A stretch of DNA of 64,000 bases from Phellopilus nigrolimitatus. Lineage: Eukaryota > Basidiomycota > Agaricomycetes > Hymenochaetales > Hymenochaetaceae. Below are positions 20,409-31,093 of the stretch, one piece after another. Below the pieces are notes generated by a model. That model was not told where the DNA came from. It saw only the letters and a program-made list of their open reading frames with translations, and did no database searches. A program made the position numbers and the translations under genes. The stretch lies in NCBI GenBank assembly GCA_021029095.1, contig JAJOHG010000010.1, positions 620,001 to 684,000 on the forward strand, read 5' to 3'. Each line of letters begins with the position of its first letter. Position 1 is the stretch's first letter.

Positions 20409-22243
20409 TTATACTTTTTGGGTCTTTTTGGACTTGGACGCCTTCGGTTTCTTGCACTGTAAGTCGAAGTCGGCCATTGCAGTGTTAGAGAGGGATCGTT
20501 TAGGTCCTGGCGAACAGCCAGAGTCGGTGATCGAACCAAATGTAGGGGCATGTGAACGTGCTGCTCTGATGTGGTCCGTTGGAGAATACGGGCGCTCGTC
20601 CTCTTCTGTGTGCTCGTCCTTTTCTGAAAGCTTCTCGCTGTACAAAAATTCTTCGTCAGTCCGTACCAAAGTTCCGTGGATCGGCTCCTCGTTATTCGTG
20701 CCTTCGATAAAGGTCTCGTCTAGGTCTCTGCGTTGACGTTGGGAGAGCCTCTCACAGGGCTAGCGCTCGCCTCCTGATTTCTGTCGGGCTTCGAGGACGA
20801 TGCGACCAAAGCCTCCTCGTCCTCCTCGTTTTCTCCGGGTCATCCATAGCCTCGATGAGAATTCTGTCGATCCTCTCAAAAACAGAAACCTTTGATCGGC
20901 CCTTACGTGAACGAATAATACAAACAGGGACCAGGCCAGCACCAAGTCGACTCTCCTGATCTGTGCTGAGAAAAATTTCCAGGAGAGACCACTTCCTGTA
21001 GGAGTTCAACGGTTGGCTTAAACTCCTCAAAATAGTCGTGGAAGTGAGTAAGGACATCTGTCTTGAAGTCAACTTGCGACGAAATGCTGACAAGTTTGCC
21101 AGTAGAAAGGGATACGAAGTCGACGGAATCTTGACCAGCTGCAGCCCATTTACCAATTACCGAATTTTTGTAATCAAAGCGCTCAGCTGAAAAACGATCC
21201 TTCGATTCCGGCCCAGCTTGAGAGTTGCAAAGCCAGCAGAGTCCAGCAGAGTATGTAGAATGCGCTTTCTACGTCGTGGTAGTAGTCATGCTCAAGGATG
21301 TCTGCGTCGACATCCAGAACCGGGGCTTTCGACGAGCCTTTTGCTTCAGGACATCCGCTGCCTTGAATGGTAGCGTTCCCTATACGCGATGAAGTCAGAG
21401 TCAATTTTGTAAGTGCATCAATACAATTCGCACCGTTCGATGAGCCCTAGAGTTGGTATAGACACTGGGCCCTTGAGCTTCTTTATTTTTATCGATAGCA
21501 AAGTCGAAGTCGATTATGACCGCCTTCCGTAGACGAACACCCGGTTCAGGTTTGCCAGAGGTCGTCGATTAATCGTCTGCATGTGCGTCGCCTGCATGAG
21601 CTGGCGCAGAGCCCGGATTCCCATCGACAAGAGTCTCCCTATCCATTTCGACATTGTCACCTTCGACGAGGACGACATTATTCAGACCGAGGTCGCGATG
21701 CAATTTTCCCTCGTCTTCCAAGTCACCAATCGCTACATTCATTTTCAGCTGTTTTCTGGCTCGACCTAAATGCCAAGGACATACTTTTGAAAATATTTCT
21801 GAAAGCTGAGATTAACCCCCTTTTTGACCTGTGTCAGCATCTAACACGGAAATAGACGGTTTACACGAACGCTGTAAGTTTGCGCTACCAACAGTTGTTT
21901 CGGCAGATTTATCGGAGAAGAAGCGTACATATTCTTTCGCAATTTTGAATTTATCGCGGATACGCTCAGCGACCCCGTTGAAGATGGTGGAAAGTAGGGA
22001 TTCGTGTGTATCCGGTTCAGCTGATTCTAAACCCAGCCAATTGCCGCTCTCCTTGCCGTAAAGGCCTCGAAGCTTGACATTGTCTGTCGTAATGTCCCCA
22101 ACGGCTGTCATGGTATCCATCAATGTCGACATGATCATTCCAGTAGTTTGGGGTTCGTGGGCATTGAGAGCATCCTCGAGAATGGTATTGGAGATCTTTC
22201 TTTCAACGAGTTCCGGGACGCCATCGAGTATACGACTGTTCAT
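20409..22243 (-). pseudogene. FunK1-type fungal protein kinase, fragmentary or degenerate
   Basis: Minus-strand segments in family order belong to the FunK1 family, which is expanded in mushrooms. The N-terminal part begins MNSRILDGVPELVE. A catalytic loop HRDLGLNNVVLV lies near 21680, an Asp-Phe-Asp motif (AVIIDFDFAI) replaces DFG near 21510, and HDYYHDVESAFYILCW lies near 21270. A C-terminal helix includes DFKTDVLTHFHDYFEEFKP. The pieces lie in different frames. Stops fall after GQKGG and after DAHADD, and the usual RTGT.PFMA segment is not recognisable. Some breaks may be introns, but I could not build one clean model. In this family the regulators and substrates are mostly unknown. Confidence 0.55.
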
Positions 22244-22744
22244 TTTGTTGAAAACAAGGGATTGGCGATAAGGAAATTTGTTTTCGAGGCTTGCGTTACG
22301 ACTCGGATTGATTTTGCATAATGTCTTGACGGTAACGAGCGATTGGAGGCAGCTATTTGAATTGCCTACTAGTTGTTTAGGATCCTACAAATTCAGCCAA
22401 AAGTGTATTGGAGTTGTCTGGGAAGGGATAGGCGTGGCTAAAGTGGTTCAGGTGTAGTGGCGCAATGATTCGAATGCAAGAGACGCAACGCGTGCCTCAC
22501 GACGCAACGCGACAGGCGCCCCGTGGGAACATGACCTGAAAAAGGCGATTTTGCCATGAGGCCAAACGTAAACTTAATTTATTTGTGGCTGCATGAAGTT
22601 CACTCAATGAAGACGGGATTTGCACCAAGGGCTGTACTATTACTTGCGTGGATTTTGGTCTTGAGCCAATACAGTACAATTTATCTGCGATAACTGAAGT
22701 ACAAGGAGAAACTGGGCTACTACTCCGTGAGCTGCTAATCGGTA

Positions 22745-22925
22745 CCGCACTCCGCATACGGTTGCCGCTTTCAGCCTGCAAACCGGCTGCCTGCAACGTA
22801 TCGATCAATGGAAAGCGGAGAAAGTTTGGAGTGGAATCATTGTTCTTTGTGAACGCTCGCTCGGCGACAGCTTTCTCATTCATCGAGTCTTCACAATATC
22901 TTGGAACGGTTATAATCGAGCACAT
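22745..22925 (-). pseudogene. Truncated N-terminus of an MFS transporter (partner of the 50208 gene)
   Basis: From ATG 22925 the frame reads MCSIITVPRYCEDSMNEKAV, then AERAFTKNNDST and LQAAGLQAESG. It parallels the first ~60 residues of the transporter that starts at 50208. Near 22760 the similarity ends and unrelated sequence follows, so no membrane helix is encoded. It lies beyond the 3' end of the neighbouring MFS gene, just as the 50208 gene lies beyond its neighbour. It marks one edge of the inverted duplication. Confidence 0.75.
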
Positions 22926-23584
22926 GTTCGCAGAAACCCAGGCTGCAGAGAACAGATCTAAAAGTAACGTCCGTGCCATATGAATATCTGAGTTCCGCGA
23001 GCGTTTCAAGTGGAGTTGAAGTGAGCACGCGATACTTCCTAGTCCCTATTGGCTATGGAAGTTCAAAGATGCATGGACCAGTGACTGATCCGAACGCAGT
23101 CAAGTTAGCTTACATAATCAAAAGTCCAGGAAAATAACGCAGTAGCGCAGGTAAAGGGCGGAGAGGATCTGTTGTAGTCTCTAATCTGAACTTTGCACCG
23201 CCGGCGATGTCTCAGTTCAAAACCAATGTCAATTCTATTGCTACTAGCTTGATTTGTCTCGAGCCACATTCGAATAATTTCTTAACGCAGTATCTCGATG
23301 AAAGCGAGTCTATTTTGTCCATGCAGTAATAGATGTGTAGTCAAGAAATAATTTTAATCCGTGTTACGAAACAGCAGACAGTGCTGAACATTTGGCTAGA
23401 TGTCTATGCACACCACCTCCTCTCCGCGCTCCTCGAGACGCATCTCTCGGACTGTCTTTGCTTTTGTTTGCTGATTCATCTCCCTCTACACCCTGGGTCT
23501 GAGATATCGTCTGCTTCTTTTCCGCGCAGATAGAACACTACTTAGTACATATTATACAAAAGGTCGCACACTCGATCTTTTTAC

Positions 23585-26344
23585 TCAATACAGGTACCTG
23601 AGCCCGCGTTTTCTCTCCATGACATCCTCGAATGTGATGCCCTCCAGCCTAGCAACTTCTTCGATATGTTCGCGGTTCGCACCACTGAGTGCACCGAGCT
23701 CGTTCTCGTCAAGTTGCCTATTTTCACGTTTCAAGATGCAGCGCATGACTGATGGCAATGTCAGCCCTACTCCCGTTTGTGAGTGTCGCAAGAGATTACA
23801 TCTGCCTTACCGAATGCTAGGGATGTGCTTAGAGACAGCGCCGCGATTCCGATCACCATCGACTCGTGGTACTGCGGTCCCCATTTCGCCTTCCAGACGT
23901 ATGAGCCAATCCTAGAGAAGACAATAATGAAACTAAGAACTCAGTGATAAGTACGAATGAACGAGGCTTACAAGTTTCCTAAGTTGCCGATTCCATTAAC
24001 CATGGCGATCGCAGCAGCGCGTTTTGCAGGTGGCCGAGAGACAGTGTTGGATACCCAAACCATGGTAAGGGAGAAACCTGGAGTTCAATGGTTATGAACG
24101 GATCAGGAAGAGATGGAAGCCACCAGACTAACCAGCTTCTCCGCTGGCCATCAGAAACAAAGACGCATAGCGACCCCCCACGGAGAAAGTCGAGATGGCA
24201 ATAATATAGCCGACGATTATGCCCCACCATGGCGCTACGACGTGGAAAAACCGTTCTCCAGTTTTATCTGTAGAATTAACGATTGAAAATTGACCGTACG
24301 AAGCCGAAAGTCGTAGCACGCCTACTCACCTGCATGGTAGGCAATAGCGCAGCAAACGATGCCAGCCCAGATCCATGGTGGTCTGAAATTAATCAATTGA
24401 ACGTTTATTAGAAACGACAACGACTTGTCCGGCATAGCGTTCCAAATTAGAAGACTGACGCAGCCAGTAGTAATGATACTGTGGTGTTAAATCCGAGCGT
24501 ACTCGTTAGCCTGAGAAGCTAGTCAGTTCTATGTCCCGGAGCGTTCAAATCTCACTGCGTACGTGGGGAAGAAGCTTGCGAAGCTCATACCCAACAGCTG
24601 CGCTATCGTCATGACAGTGAAAATATAAACTTTGGTATCTTTAATCGCCAGCTTAAGGCCCAGCCATATGCTGAGAGGAAAAATAAAAATAAACCAATGA
24701 TTTAGGGTTTGCCATAAACGGGTACTTACGAGTCTTCAGCGCGATCCTCATCCGCTTCTCCTGCATCCTCAGCGAGTCGCACTTGAGCAAGATGCCGTTC
24801 AGTAGGGGTCAACCAGCGGGTATTGCTTGGCTGATTGATGTCAAACGGAGGATGCTGGAACAAAATAAAGCAACTCACGAAGTCCGGTTAAGACCACCTG
24901 TAAATGGAATCAAGTTTTTGTTAGAGTTTAAAAGCAGCAGAAATCTTACATTGACATAAAGCCGATCGAGATAGTGATTGCACCCTTTATTTTGGATTCG
25001 CGGGACCGTTGATGGTGAATAAACTAACCGAAAGTGTCGACACGTACCTCAATGAAAAATAACCTTCCCTCGCCGAAATGAGTATTCATGAACAATGACC
25101 GCGAATGAGAATGATGGATACTTACCACCTCCAGCCTCTTACTCCCCTTGCACCTTCCATACGCGAAAGTATTCCAGCAGCCATCAACTAGCACATATCA
25201 TGCTTGAAATAAGATGGTGCACACCGACGTTTGCTAAAATGAAGAGCTCACACTTCCAAATGCATTTGACGTCATCAATCCAGCATAGAGAAGAGAGGTT
25301 CGGAAGGCGAGCTCCTAGAGTAACGCAGTTTCAATGAACGCGGACAATATTCAGTATAGGAAAGTCTGTCGTGCCTTTCGAGTGTACCATCGAGAAAGCA
25401 AATAGATAGCGCCTGGATAAAAGGCCGCCTGAAGAAGCTCGAGCTATAGTAATCATAGATTATCGCTGATGACTTACTTCGGGGAACCCAATGAAGACTC
25501 GGCAAGCGAGGATCCCGGCAAAGTTGTGCGTGATCTATGACGTTTATTGACAGAGGTGTCAATCCCTCATTTCCTCTGTGTCATACTTAGACCAGCAAGC
25601 CTTACCCCTGTCATGGCACTTGTCAAACCCCAGACGACTACGCATGCTCCGATGTACAGCGAAGGCCTGGTATACATGCATATCAGACTTCCACCGAATG
25701 AACATTGTATAGTCGTACCTCGAGATCCGATTTAGTAGCTTGAGTGAAGACAATATAACGTCTCATTCAACGCGAACACATTTTTGCACATTGGAACTGA
25801 CCATGTTCGAAGGAACTTGCGCTGTGCAATAAGACACATATAAAATGGCCACGACAGTGTCGTATTGGATATCTATGATAACACGTATCGAGGCCAGATC
25901 GCGACCGAAGTAAGAGGAAAACACACCTGAAAGATGGAGATCTTGCTCGAGGCCTTTCAACCTTGCTGCCGTGACGGATGAGCGCTGTGGAGTTTATATC
26001 GTAGAAAAAGTTGGACTCGTTCAGTACGGGAGCGATTCAGTCTAACATGTTGAAGGTACACGTACGTCAATAATGTTCATAATGTATATGAGTATGACGG
26101 TCGGGACCAGGCGAGTATCGAGTTTGCGTAGCAGGCTCCGTTCCGTGGCTGCCCGCTTAGCAGTGTCTAATACTATCATGTCTGAGTCGCTATCATCCCT
26201 CAATTCGGCTACTCGCAATGTGTCTATCTCTCGAGTGCCTTGAGATTTTGGAGAATCTATATTCTCGATACATGCCTGCTCTGAGGTGGGTTTCTCTTTC
26301 TCCAGATTTTCGGAAGATTTTGAAATAATTGAAATCGAGGTCAT
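23585..26344 (-). CDS. MFS transporter, allantoate permease (anion:cation symporter) family, copy A
   Basis: This intron-rich gene has its start at 26344 and its stop at 23585. Conserved blocks in order are RSLLRKLDTRLVPTVILIYI (helix 1), SVTAARLKGLEQDLHLS, DIQYDTVVAILYVSYCTAQVPSNM, NFAGILACRVFIGFPE and AAFYPGAIYLLSRWYTRK. NTRWLTPTERHLAQVRLAED lies in the central loop. Then come GERFFHVVAPWWG, VSRPPAKRAAAIAMVNGIGN and RKRGLRYLY at the C-terminus. This is the Dal5/Tna1-like pattern for uptake of small organic anions such as allantoate, ureidosuccinate, nicotinate or other vitamins. The substrate cannot be predicted here. One intron has a GC donor (AAG|GCACGA, near 25375), as in copy B, so correct splicing is uncertain. 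Confidence 0.75.
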
Positions 26345-26854
26345 GCTCGCAAAAATTCAGCACCAAGTAAGCAGTGAGAGCGGAGAGGACGGAAATTAGA
26401 TGGTCTTCGGGTTATATCTAGGTCCCACGAGCGTCTCATTCTATTTATTGCTGGACTACAATGGTCATAAGGATGCTTGGCACGGACGAAATTGATGCTT
26501 CTCTCACAATTTAGGCAAGCCCTCTCGAGCATACAGACATTCGTGTACTTTCAAGAGACGGCATTTGCTAATGACTTAGGCCTAGATCTGAGACTATCCC
26601 GCGCGGAGCTCGGAGCTGCTTTAAGAGGATGTTGGATCAAGACCTGGTATATTATTCAAAGGTACATTATTGCAAAATCCGTTTGCCTAATGAATTGAAG
26701 TCAATCACAACAACTTAAGCTTCGTCAAAGACTTGTTCTCACATGTGCTTCGCATCACCGAATCGACAGCGGGAGCAACTCCTCATGTACGTTGAAGAAC
26801 CTAATGGACATACAATATCAAATAAGAATCTCAAGTGGATCGAGAATTGAGAAT

Positions 26855-27628
26855 TTACCTCTGTACCTTTCCTTCCCCGCGACAAACTCCTTTTGTCCCG
26901 TCTTCGTTCCACGAGACGATCCATCGCCCCAGTACACGTCCTTGTGCATTCATGGTCTCCGCTACAGTTTCCTCCGTAGGGACTTCCGACCCCACCTCAC
27001 TCAATCTTTGCAACACCAGGCTTTCCGCAAGTTCCCATTTAGCGAACGGCCTTTTTGTCTCCACTAGAAATGCAGAATCGAAGACGGTTGTAAAGCGGGG
27101 CCGCAGCGCTAGCGTCCGAGTCTCGAGCTGGATGCCTTCGATTCTCGGCACATCGTTTTCTTCGGGCTTAGAATCATTTATGTCCGCCACAGTACGAATC
27201 GTTGTTACATATGGATGGCCGCACCACCCAACAAGTGCAGTGGACACCCCACTCGTGGCCATGGCTGTCGAGGCAAGTGCAATGCGCGCTGCGAAGGGCA
27301 GTGAAGTGTCTATTATGAAGAAGAACGGACAAAGCGCCGTTGCCAGACCCATAGAAGACAGCGAGAATATTTTCAACGAGCGAAAAGTGCGTGCCAATGG
27401 GCCATGATAAACGACCGTCGGAGATATTGGCGAGTCGCTCTTTGCATTTTCAGCCGAACATATCTGAGAAGTACTCGAAAATTGACGTGTTTTCGACGCA
27501 CGTATTGGTGATTTAGAATAACGCGCCAACCGCTGTGGAGTTCTAGAGTCTAGTATATTTCGCCCAAACAGTTTTGAACAAGGTGTCAGCGTGCGTTTCG
27601 AGACGAAGTAGTTGACAGGCAGCAGCAT
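26855..27628 (-). CDS. TMEM70/186-like mitochondrial inner-membrane protein, copy A
   Basis: This is a single open frame of 257 residues. The N-terminus is basic and rich in Ser/Arg, like a mitochondrial presequence (residues 1-50). A hairpin of two membrane helices follows: SLSSMGLATALCPFFFIID and a segment ending TAMATSGVSTALVGWCGHPYV. A matrix domain of ~100 residues then contains LRPRFTTVFDSAF. The paired helices followed by CGHPYV resemble fungal TMEM70/186/223-family proteins, which in animals take part in respiratory-complex assembly. The fungal role is inferred. The frame ends at TAA within a GTAAAT sequence, so a further short exon cannot be excluded. Confidence 0.7.
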   Translation of the reverse strand: MLLPVNYFVSKRTLTPCSKLFGRNILDSRTPQRLARYSKSPIRASKTRQFSSTSQICSAENAKSDSPISPTVVYHGPLARTFRSLKIFSLSSMGLATALCPFFFIIDTSLPFAARIALASTAMATSGVSTALVGWCGHPYVTTIRTVADINDSKPEENDVPRIEGIQLETRTLALRPRFTTVFDSAFLVETKRPFAKWELAESLVLQRLSEVGSEVPTEETVAETMNAQGRVLGRWIVSWNEDGTKGVCRGEGKVQR

Positions 27629-28533
27629 CTTGAGAGCGGCACACTGGTGAGGGGAGCAACGCCTTGTGCACGCTTTGTAATCCGACGAATGATCGGCACT
27701 TTCTAATTTAAGAAATTATAGTGGCAAAGACAGATGGTCAATTTGACACAATCCAACCACTCCTTGCTGGCTTTTCTTTAACAAAAGCCAAAAAACCGTA
27801 CTTCAAGGGTATACATACAATATCTACTTTATAACATGTCTTTTGTTTATGAGGAGAGATTTTTAGCAAAGAAAAGAGCAGCAGGTGAGCGCACTTTGGT
27901 TATCACGTGACCTCAGCGAACAGGAATGGCCGCGCATACTGTGCATGCAAATGCGCAGAACGAGTTTTCGAGCTCAATTCTCAACCGTTCTGCACGATTT
28001 AAGCTGTTAAATGCTCGGGTTATATGAAACTTGGAGGTATATTTTGTCAATTTTTCAATTTCTCCCTCAAAGTATCCAAAAAGCTATGTAAGGCCACAGT
28101 TCTGATACTTTGAGGAAGAAATAAATAAAAGGAGACAAAATCGACATCCCAGCCACATATCACCCGGGGATGTACCAGCTTAAATTGTGCATAACGATTG
28201 ATAATCGAGCTCAGAAACTCATACTGTATCTTGTCTTCCACTCATGAGCCGCAAAAATTCCGTTTGTTGCAAAGTCGAGCGCGTCAGATGCACGTGGTTG
28301 AGTCTCTCGGCTTCAAATAAAACCGTCCCACTTTCCTGCAGTTTCAAACACCTACCTTACTCGACATTACTCGTTGGCATAAAGACAGTCAATACATAAC
28401 CTGGATTCTAGTCAAGCAATTTCTTATGATCTGAGGTTGGGTGAGTAGCATTGTACTTGACGAAAAGTTCTGGCGAAAATAACACATGATTTCGGATCTA
28501 GTCCTCTCACCCACCATATCTTGACCGACGGCT
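27629..28533. other. Upstream regions of two divergent genes plus a foldback element
   Basis: No coding sequence is supported. 27640-27900 matches 41600-41915 in inverted orientation, so it belongs to the duplicated arm. The remainder is the probable promoter of the lipase gene at 28534. Confidence 0.5.
27970..28212. mobile_element. Foldback-type miniature inverted-repeat element, copy A
   Basis: The segment starts with GAGCTCAATTCTCAACCGTT and ends with the imperfect inverse of it, finishing GAGCTC. Its inner part holds a second inverted pair (CTCAAAGTATC...GATACTTTGAG). The whole 243 bp could fold into one long stem, and nothing coding is inside. A relative lies at 41357-41583 in the other arm. 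Confidence 0.65.
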
Positions 28534-29988
28534 ATGGCTCGTGTACCCGTCATCGGGCGACTTTACTATCGCGAATATGTCGCGGTGATATTCGGGTTTT
28601 TATTCATTGGGTTCGAGGCCTCTGTTGCGATTCGTCATTTTCTTCCTCCCAAGCCCGTCATACGTTGGTTCCACGACCAGACACGACATATCTTTATCGC
28701 CCTCGTTCACGGCGGATTTTCCAAGTCTCCAGTCGTATCCGACGAGGAGGCAGTTCGAGCGCAAAAAATCAGGGTTGCTGTTGACTTCGGCGAGTTGTGC
28801 GCAGTGCATGGGTACGAGTGGGAGGAGCATGTCGTGCAGACGAAGGACGGTTACCTGCTTGGGCTCCATCGCATTCCCTACGCTCGGGGTGAACAGGCGA
28901 AGAGGAAGAAAACCCGTTGTGTACATCCACCACGGCTTGCTCATGTGCTCGGACGTGTTTCTGTGCACAACCACTGCGGACCGTGCGCTCCCGCTTGTCC
29001 TCGCCGAAGCGGGCTATGACGTATGGCTGGGCAACAACAGAGGGAACAAATACTCGCGCAAGCACGGCACGTTCAACCCACACGACGCAGCATTCTGGAA
29101 CTTCGGCATCGACGAGTTCGCGTGGCACGACATCCCGGACAGCATCGAGTACATCCTCGGTGTCACAGGGGAGAAGAGCCTGTGCTATGTGGGATTCAGC
29201 CAGGGCACGGCGCAGGCGTTTGCAGCGCTGAGCATCAACCCGGCGCTGAACGCGAAAGTGGACGTGTTTGTCGCACTGGCACCTGCAATGAGTCCGCCGG
29301 GCCTGGCGGCACCTCTCGTCGACGGCCTTATGAAAGCTTCGTGCGTAGGCTCTTATTTGTTTCTAATGCACTACTAATTACTATGATACTGTGTTTAAGG
29401 CCTGCTCTTATGTACCTGTTTTTCGGGCGGCGCTCCATCCTCTCCTCGACGTCGATGTGGCAGTCCATAGTCTACCCGCCGATTTTTGCCTCCATCATCG
29501 ACCGCTCGCTCTCCTTCCTCTTCGGGTGGACCGGCTCCCGCATCTCGTCCACGCAAAAGGTCGCAGCGTACGCGCACCTGTACTCGGCCGCGTCGACGAA
29601 GGCCGTCGTGCACTGGTTCCAGATCATGCGCAACGCGGAGTTCACGATGTACGACGACGACGTGCGCAGCCTGAGCCCGCGCGCGCAGGGGCAGGGCCAG
29701 AGCCGCTTCTACTACCGCCCCGCGCGCTTCCCGACGCGCAACATCGCCGCGCCCGTCGTGCTACTGTACGGCACGCGCGACTCGCTTGTCGACATCGACG
29801 TGATGCGTAGCCAGCTTCCCGCGCACACCGTCGCGACGCCGCTCGAGGGCTACGAACACGTCGATATATTGTGGGGCGAGCGCGTCGACCGCGATGTCAT
29901 TCCGGAGGTGCTCAAGGCCTTGAAGAAGCATGCCCGGAAGCCGTATACCAACGGATGCAGCGTCGACGAGGTCGGGTCAGCATTATGA
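28534..29988 (+). CDS. Acid lipase / steryl ester hydrolase-like alpha/beta-hydrolase with a +1 frameshift
   Basis: Exons 28534-29340 and 29400-29988. One N-terminal membrane helix (EYVAVIFGFLFIGFEASVAI) precedes the lid-bearing hydrolase. Family landmarks are VHGYEWEEHVVQTKDGYLLGLHRIP, VYIHHGLLMCSDVF, YDVWLGNNRGNKYSRKH, nucleophile GFSQG, acid Asp in LLYGTRDSLVD and catalytic His in GYEHVDILWG. This matches membrane-anchored acid lipases such as yeast Yeh1/Tgl1, which hydrolyse steryl esters. Between RIPYARG and VNRRRGRKPVVYIHHG the frame shifts. Removing one G from the GGGG at about 28886-28889 restores a 464-residue protein. The shift is either a real mutation or a homopolymer sequencing error. 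Confidence 0.8.
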
Positions 29989-31093
29989 GTTCTTCATCAT
30001 ACGCGCTTTTTGAGCATAATTGTATACCCTGTAAGTATTTTATTCACAATTTATAGCTTCCGATTGCCTGGAGTTACCTATATCCAAATCGACTGCGACC
30101 TCTGAATCATAGCCTCTTCCTGGTGAATGTCTAAATCAACCAATATGATTCGTTTTCTCGCAATAGGCAAGCGCGTCGTTCACTTGCACTTGGAAATTAC
30201 TCAATGGGCGCATGCAGCTCTACTGGCGTCAACCAGCATCATCACATTCGCATATTCTCCCTGCCCATATAACGGCTTCCGAGCTAAGTACACGAGCGGA
30301 TCGACGGGAGCGGTGTTGGCACGCCGTCTTCATGGACGAGTTCGGTGCCAAGGTCCATGACATCTAGCACGTTCAGCGACGGAAGCCGCTCTCTGCTGCA
30401 TCGATCTCTTAGATAACTGGCTGATATCGGGGCTGATCCCATCACCCTTGAACACCGGACTTTGAGCCTTTCAATTAATTTCTGGGCGCTCGACTTCTCA
30501 ATGACTTTGCTAATCCGAAGTCGGATCGGCATTTGATCCTGCACCGATATCGTTGTTTCTCCCGAGTCTTTGCATTCACCGACGAGCTATCTCTTCTTAC
30601 TGGGTATAGACAATCGCCCTACCAGAAGCCCCAGGAGCCACATGAGATTTTAAAATACATATTGCGGCAACCTAAACTTCATCCGTAAGGACGGCCCCAG
30701 CGACAATCCCACTTGGTTCTCTGCCTGCTGCATGAGGCCTTTTGCTCCTTTTTATGTGCTTCACCGTTTGCAATTCGTCGCAAGCGGCCTTCCTGAACTT
30801 TGTTTTTGCTTTTCTAGCGTACTCTACCAAAACGTTGAGGGTTCAACCAACTACATGTTCCCTATGGCTGACCGTTATCATAAGGCCTTCGTTGCAGTAA
30901 GTTGCCGATGTATTGCATTACTTGGAAATTGCATTGATCTGTTTGACAGGCACGAACTTTCTCCCGAATGAGTACAACGGCGACTTCCGATCGTTCTCGC
31001 AATATTTAAGTAAACAAGCCCTCCCTTCCCCTCAGATCCTGACAGCCAAATTCTTTACACTCCCATCTCAAACTGGAGATACTCATACCCTCA
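29989..31093. other. Intergenic stretch, no supportable gene
   Basis: Short frames on both strands (30127-30360, 30284-30544, 30732-30971) show no conserved motifs. The last ~150 bp resembles 34640-34762, upstream of the second acyltransferase, and is likely its promoter counterpart. Confidence 0.45.

Larger units (their letters stand above)
22745..28250. repeat. Left arm of a large inverted duplication
   Basis: This arm carries, on the minus strand, the start of an MFS gene (22925-~22760), a full MFS gene (26344-23585), a TMEM-like gene (27628-26855) and a foldback element (27970-28212). The reverse complement of the whole block matches 41340-41910 plus 45600-50390, in coding and non-coding parts alike. 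An example is the reverse of 23060-23170 at 49930-50030. Homology stops inside the first codons of the second MFS gene. Coding parts look highly similar by eye; I did not compute identity. Confidence 0.85.
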
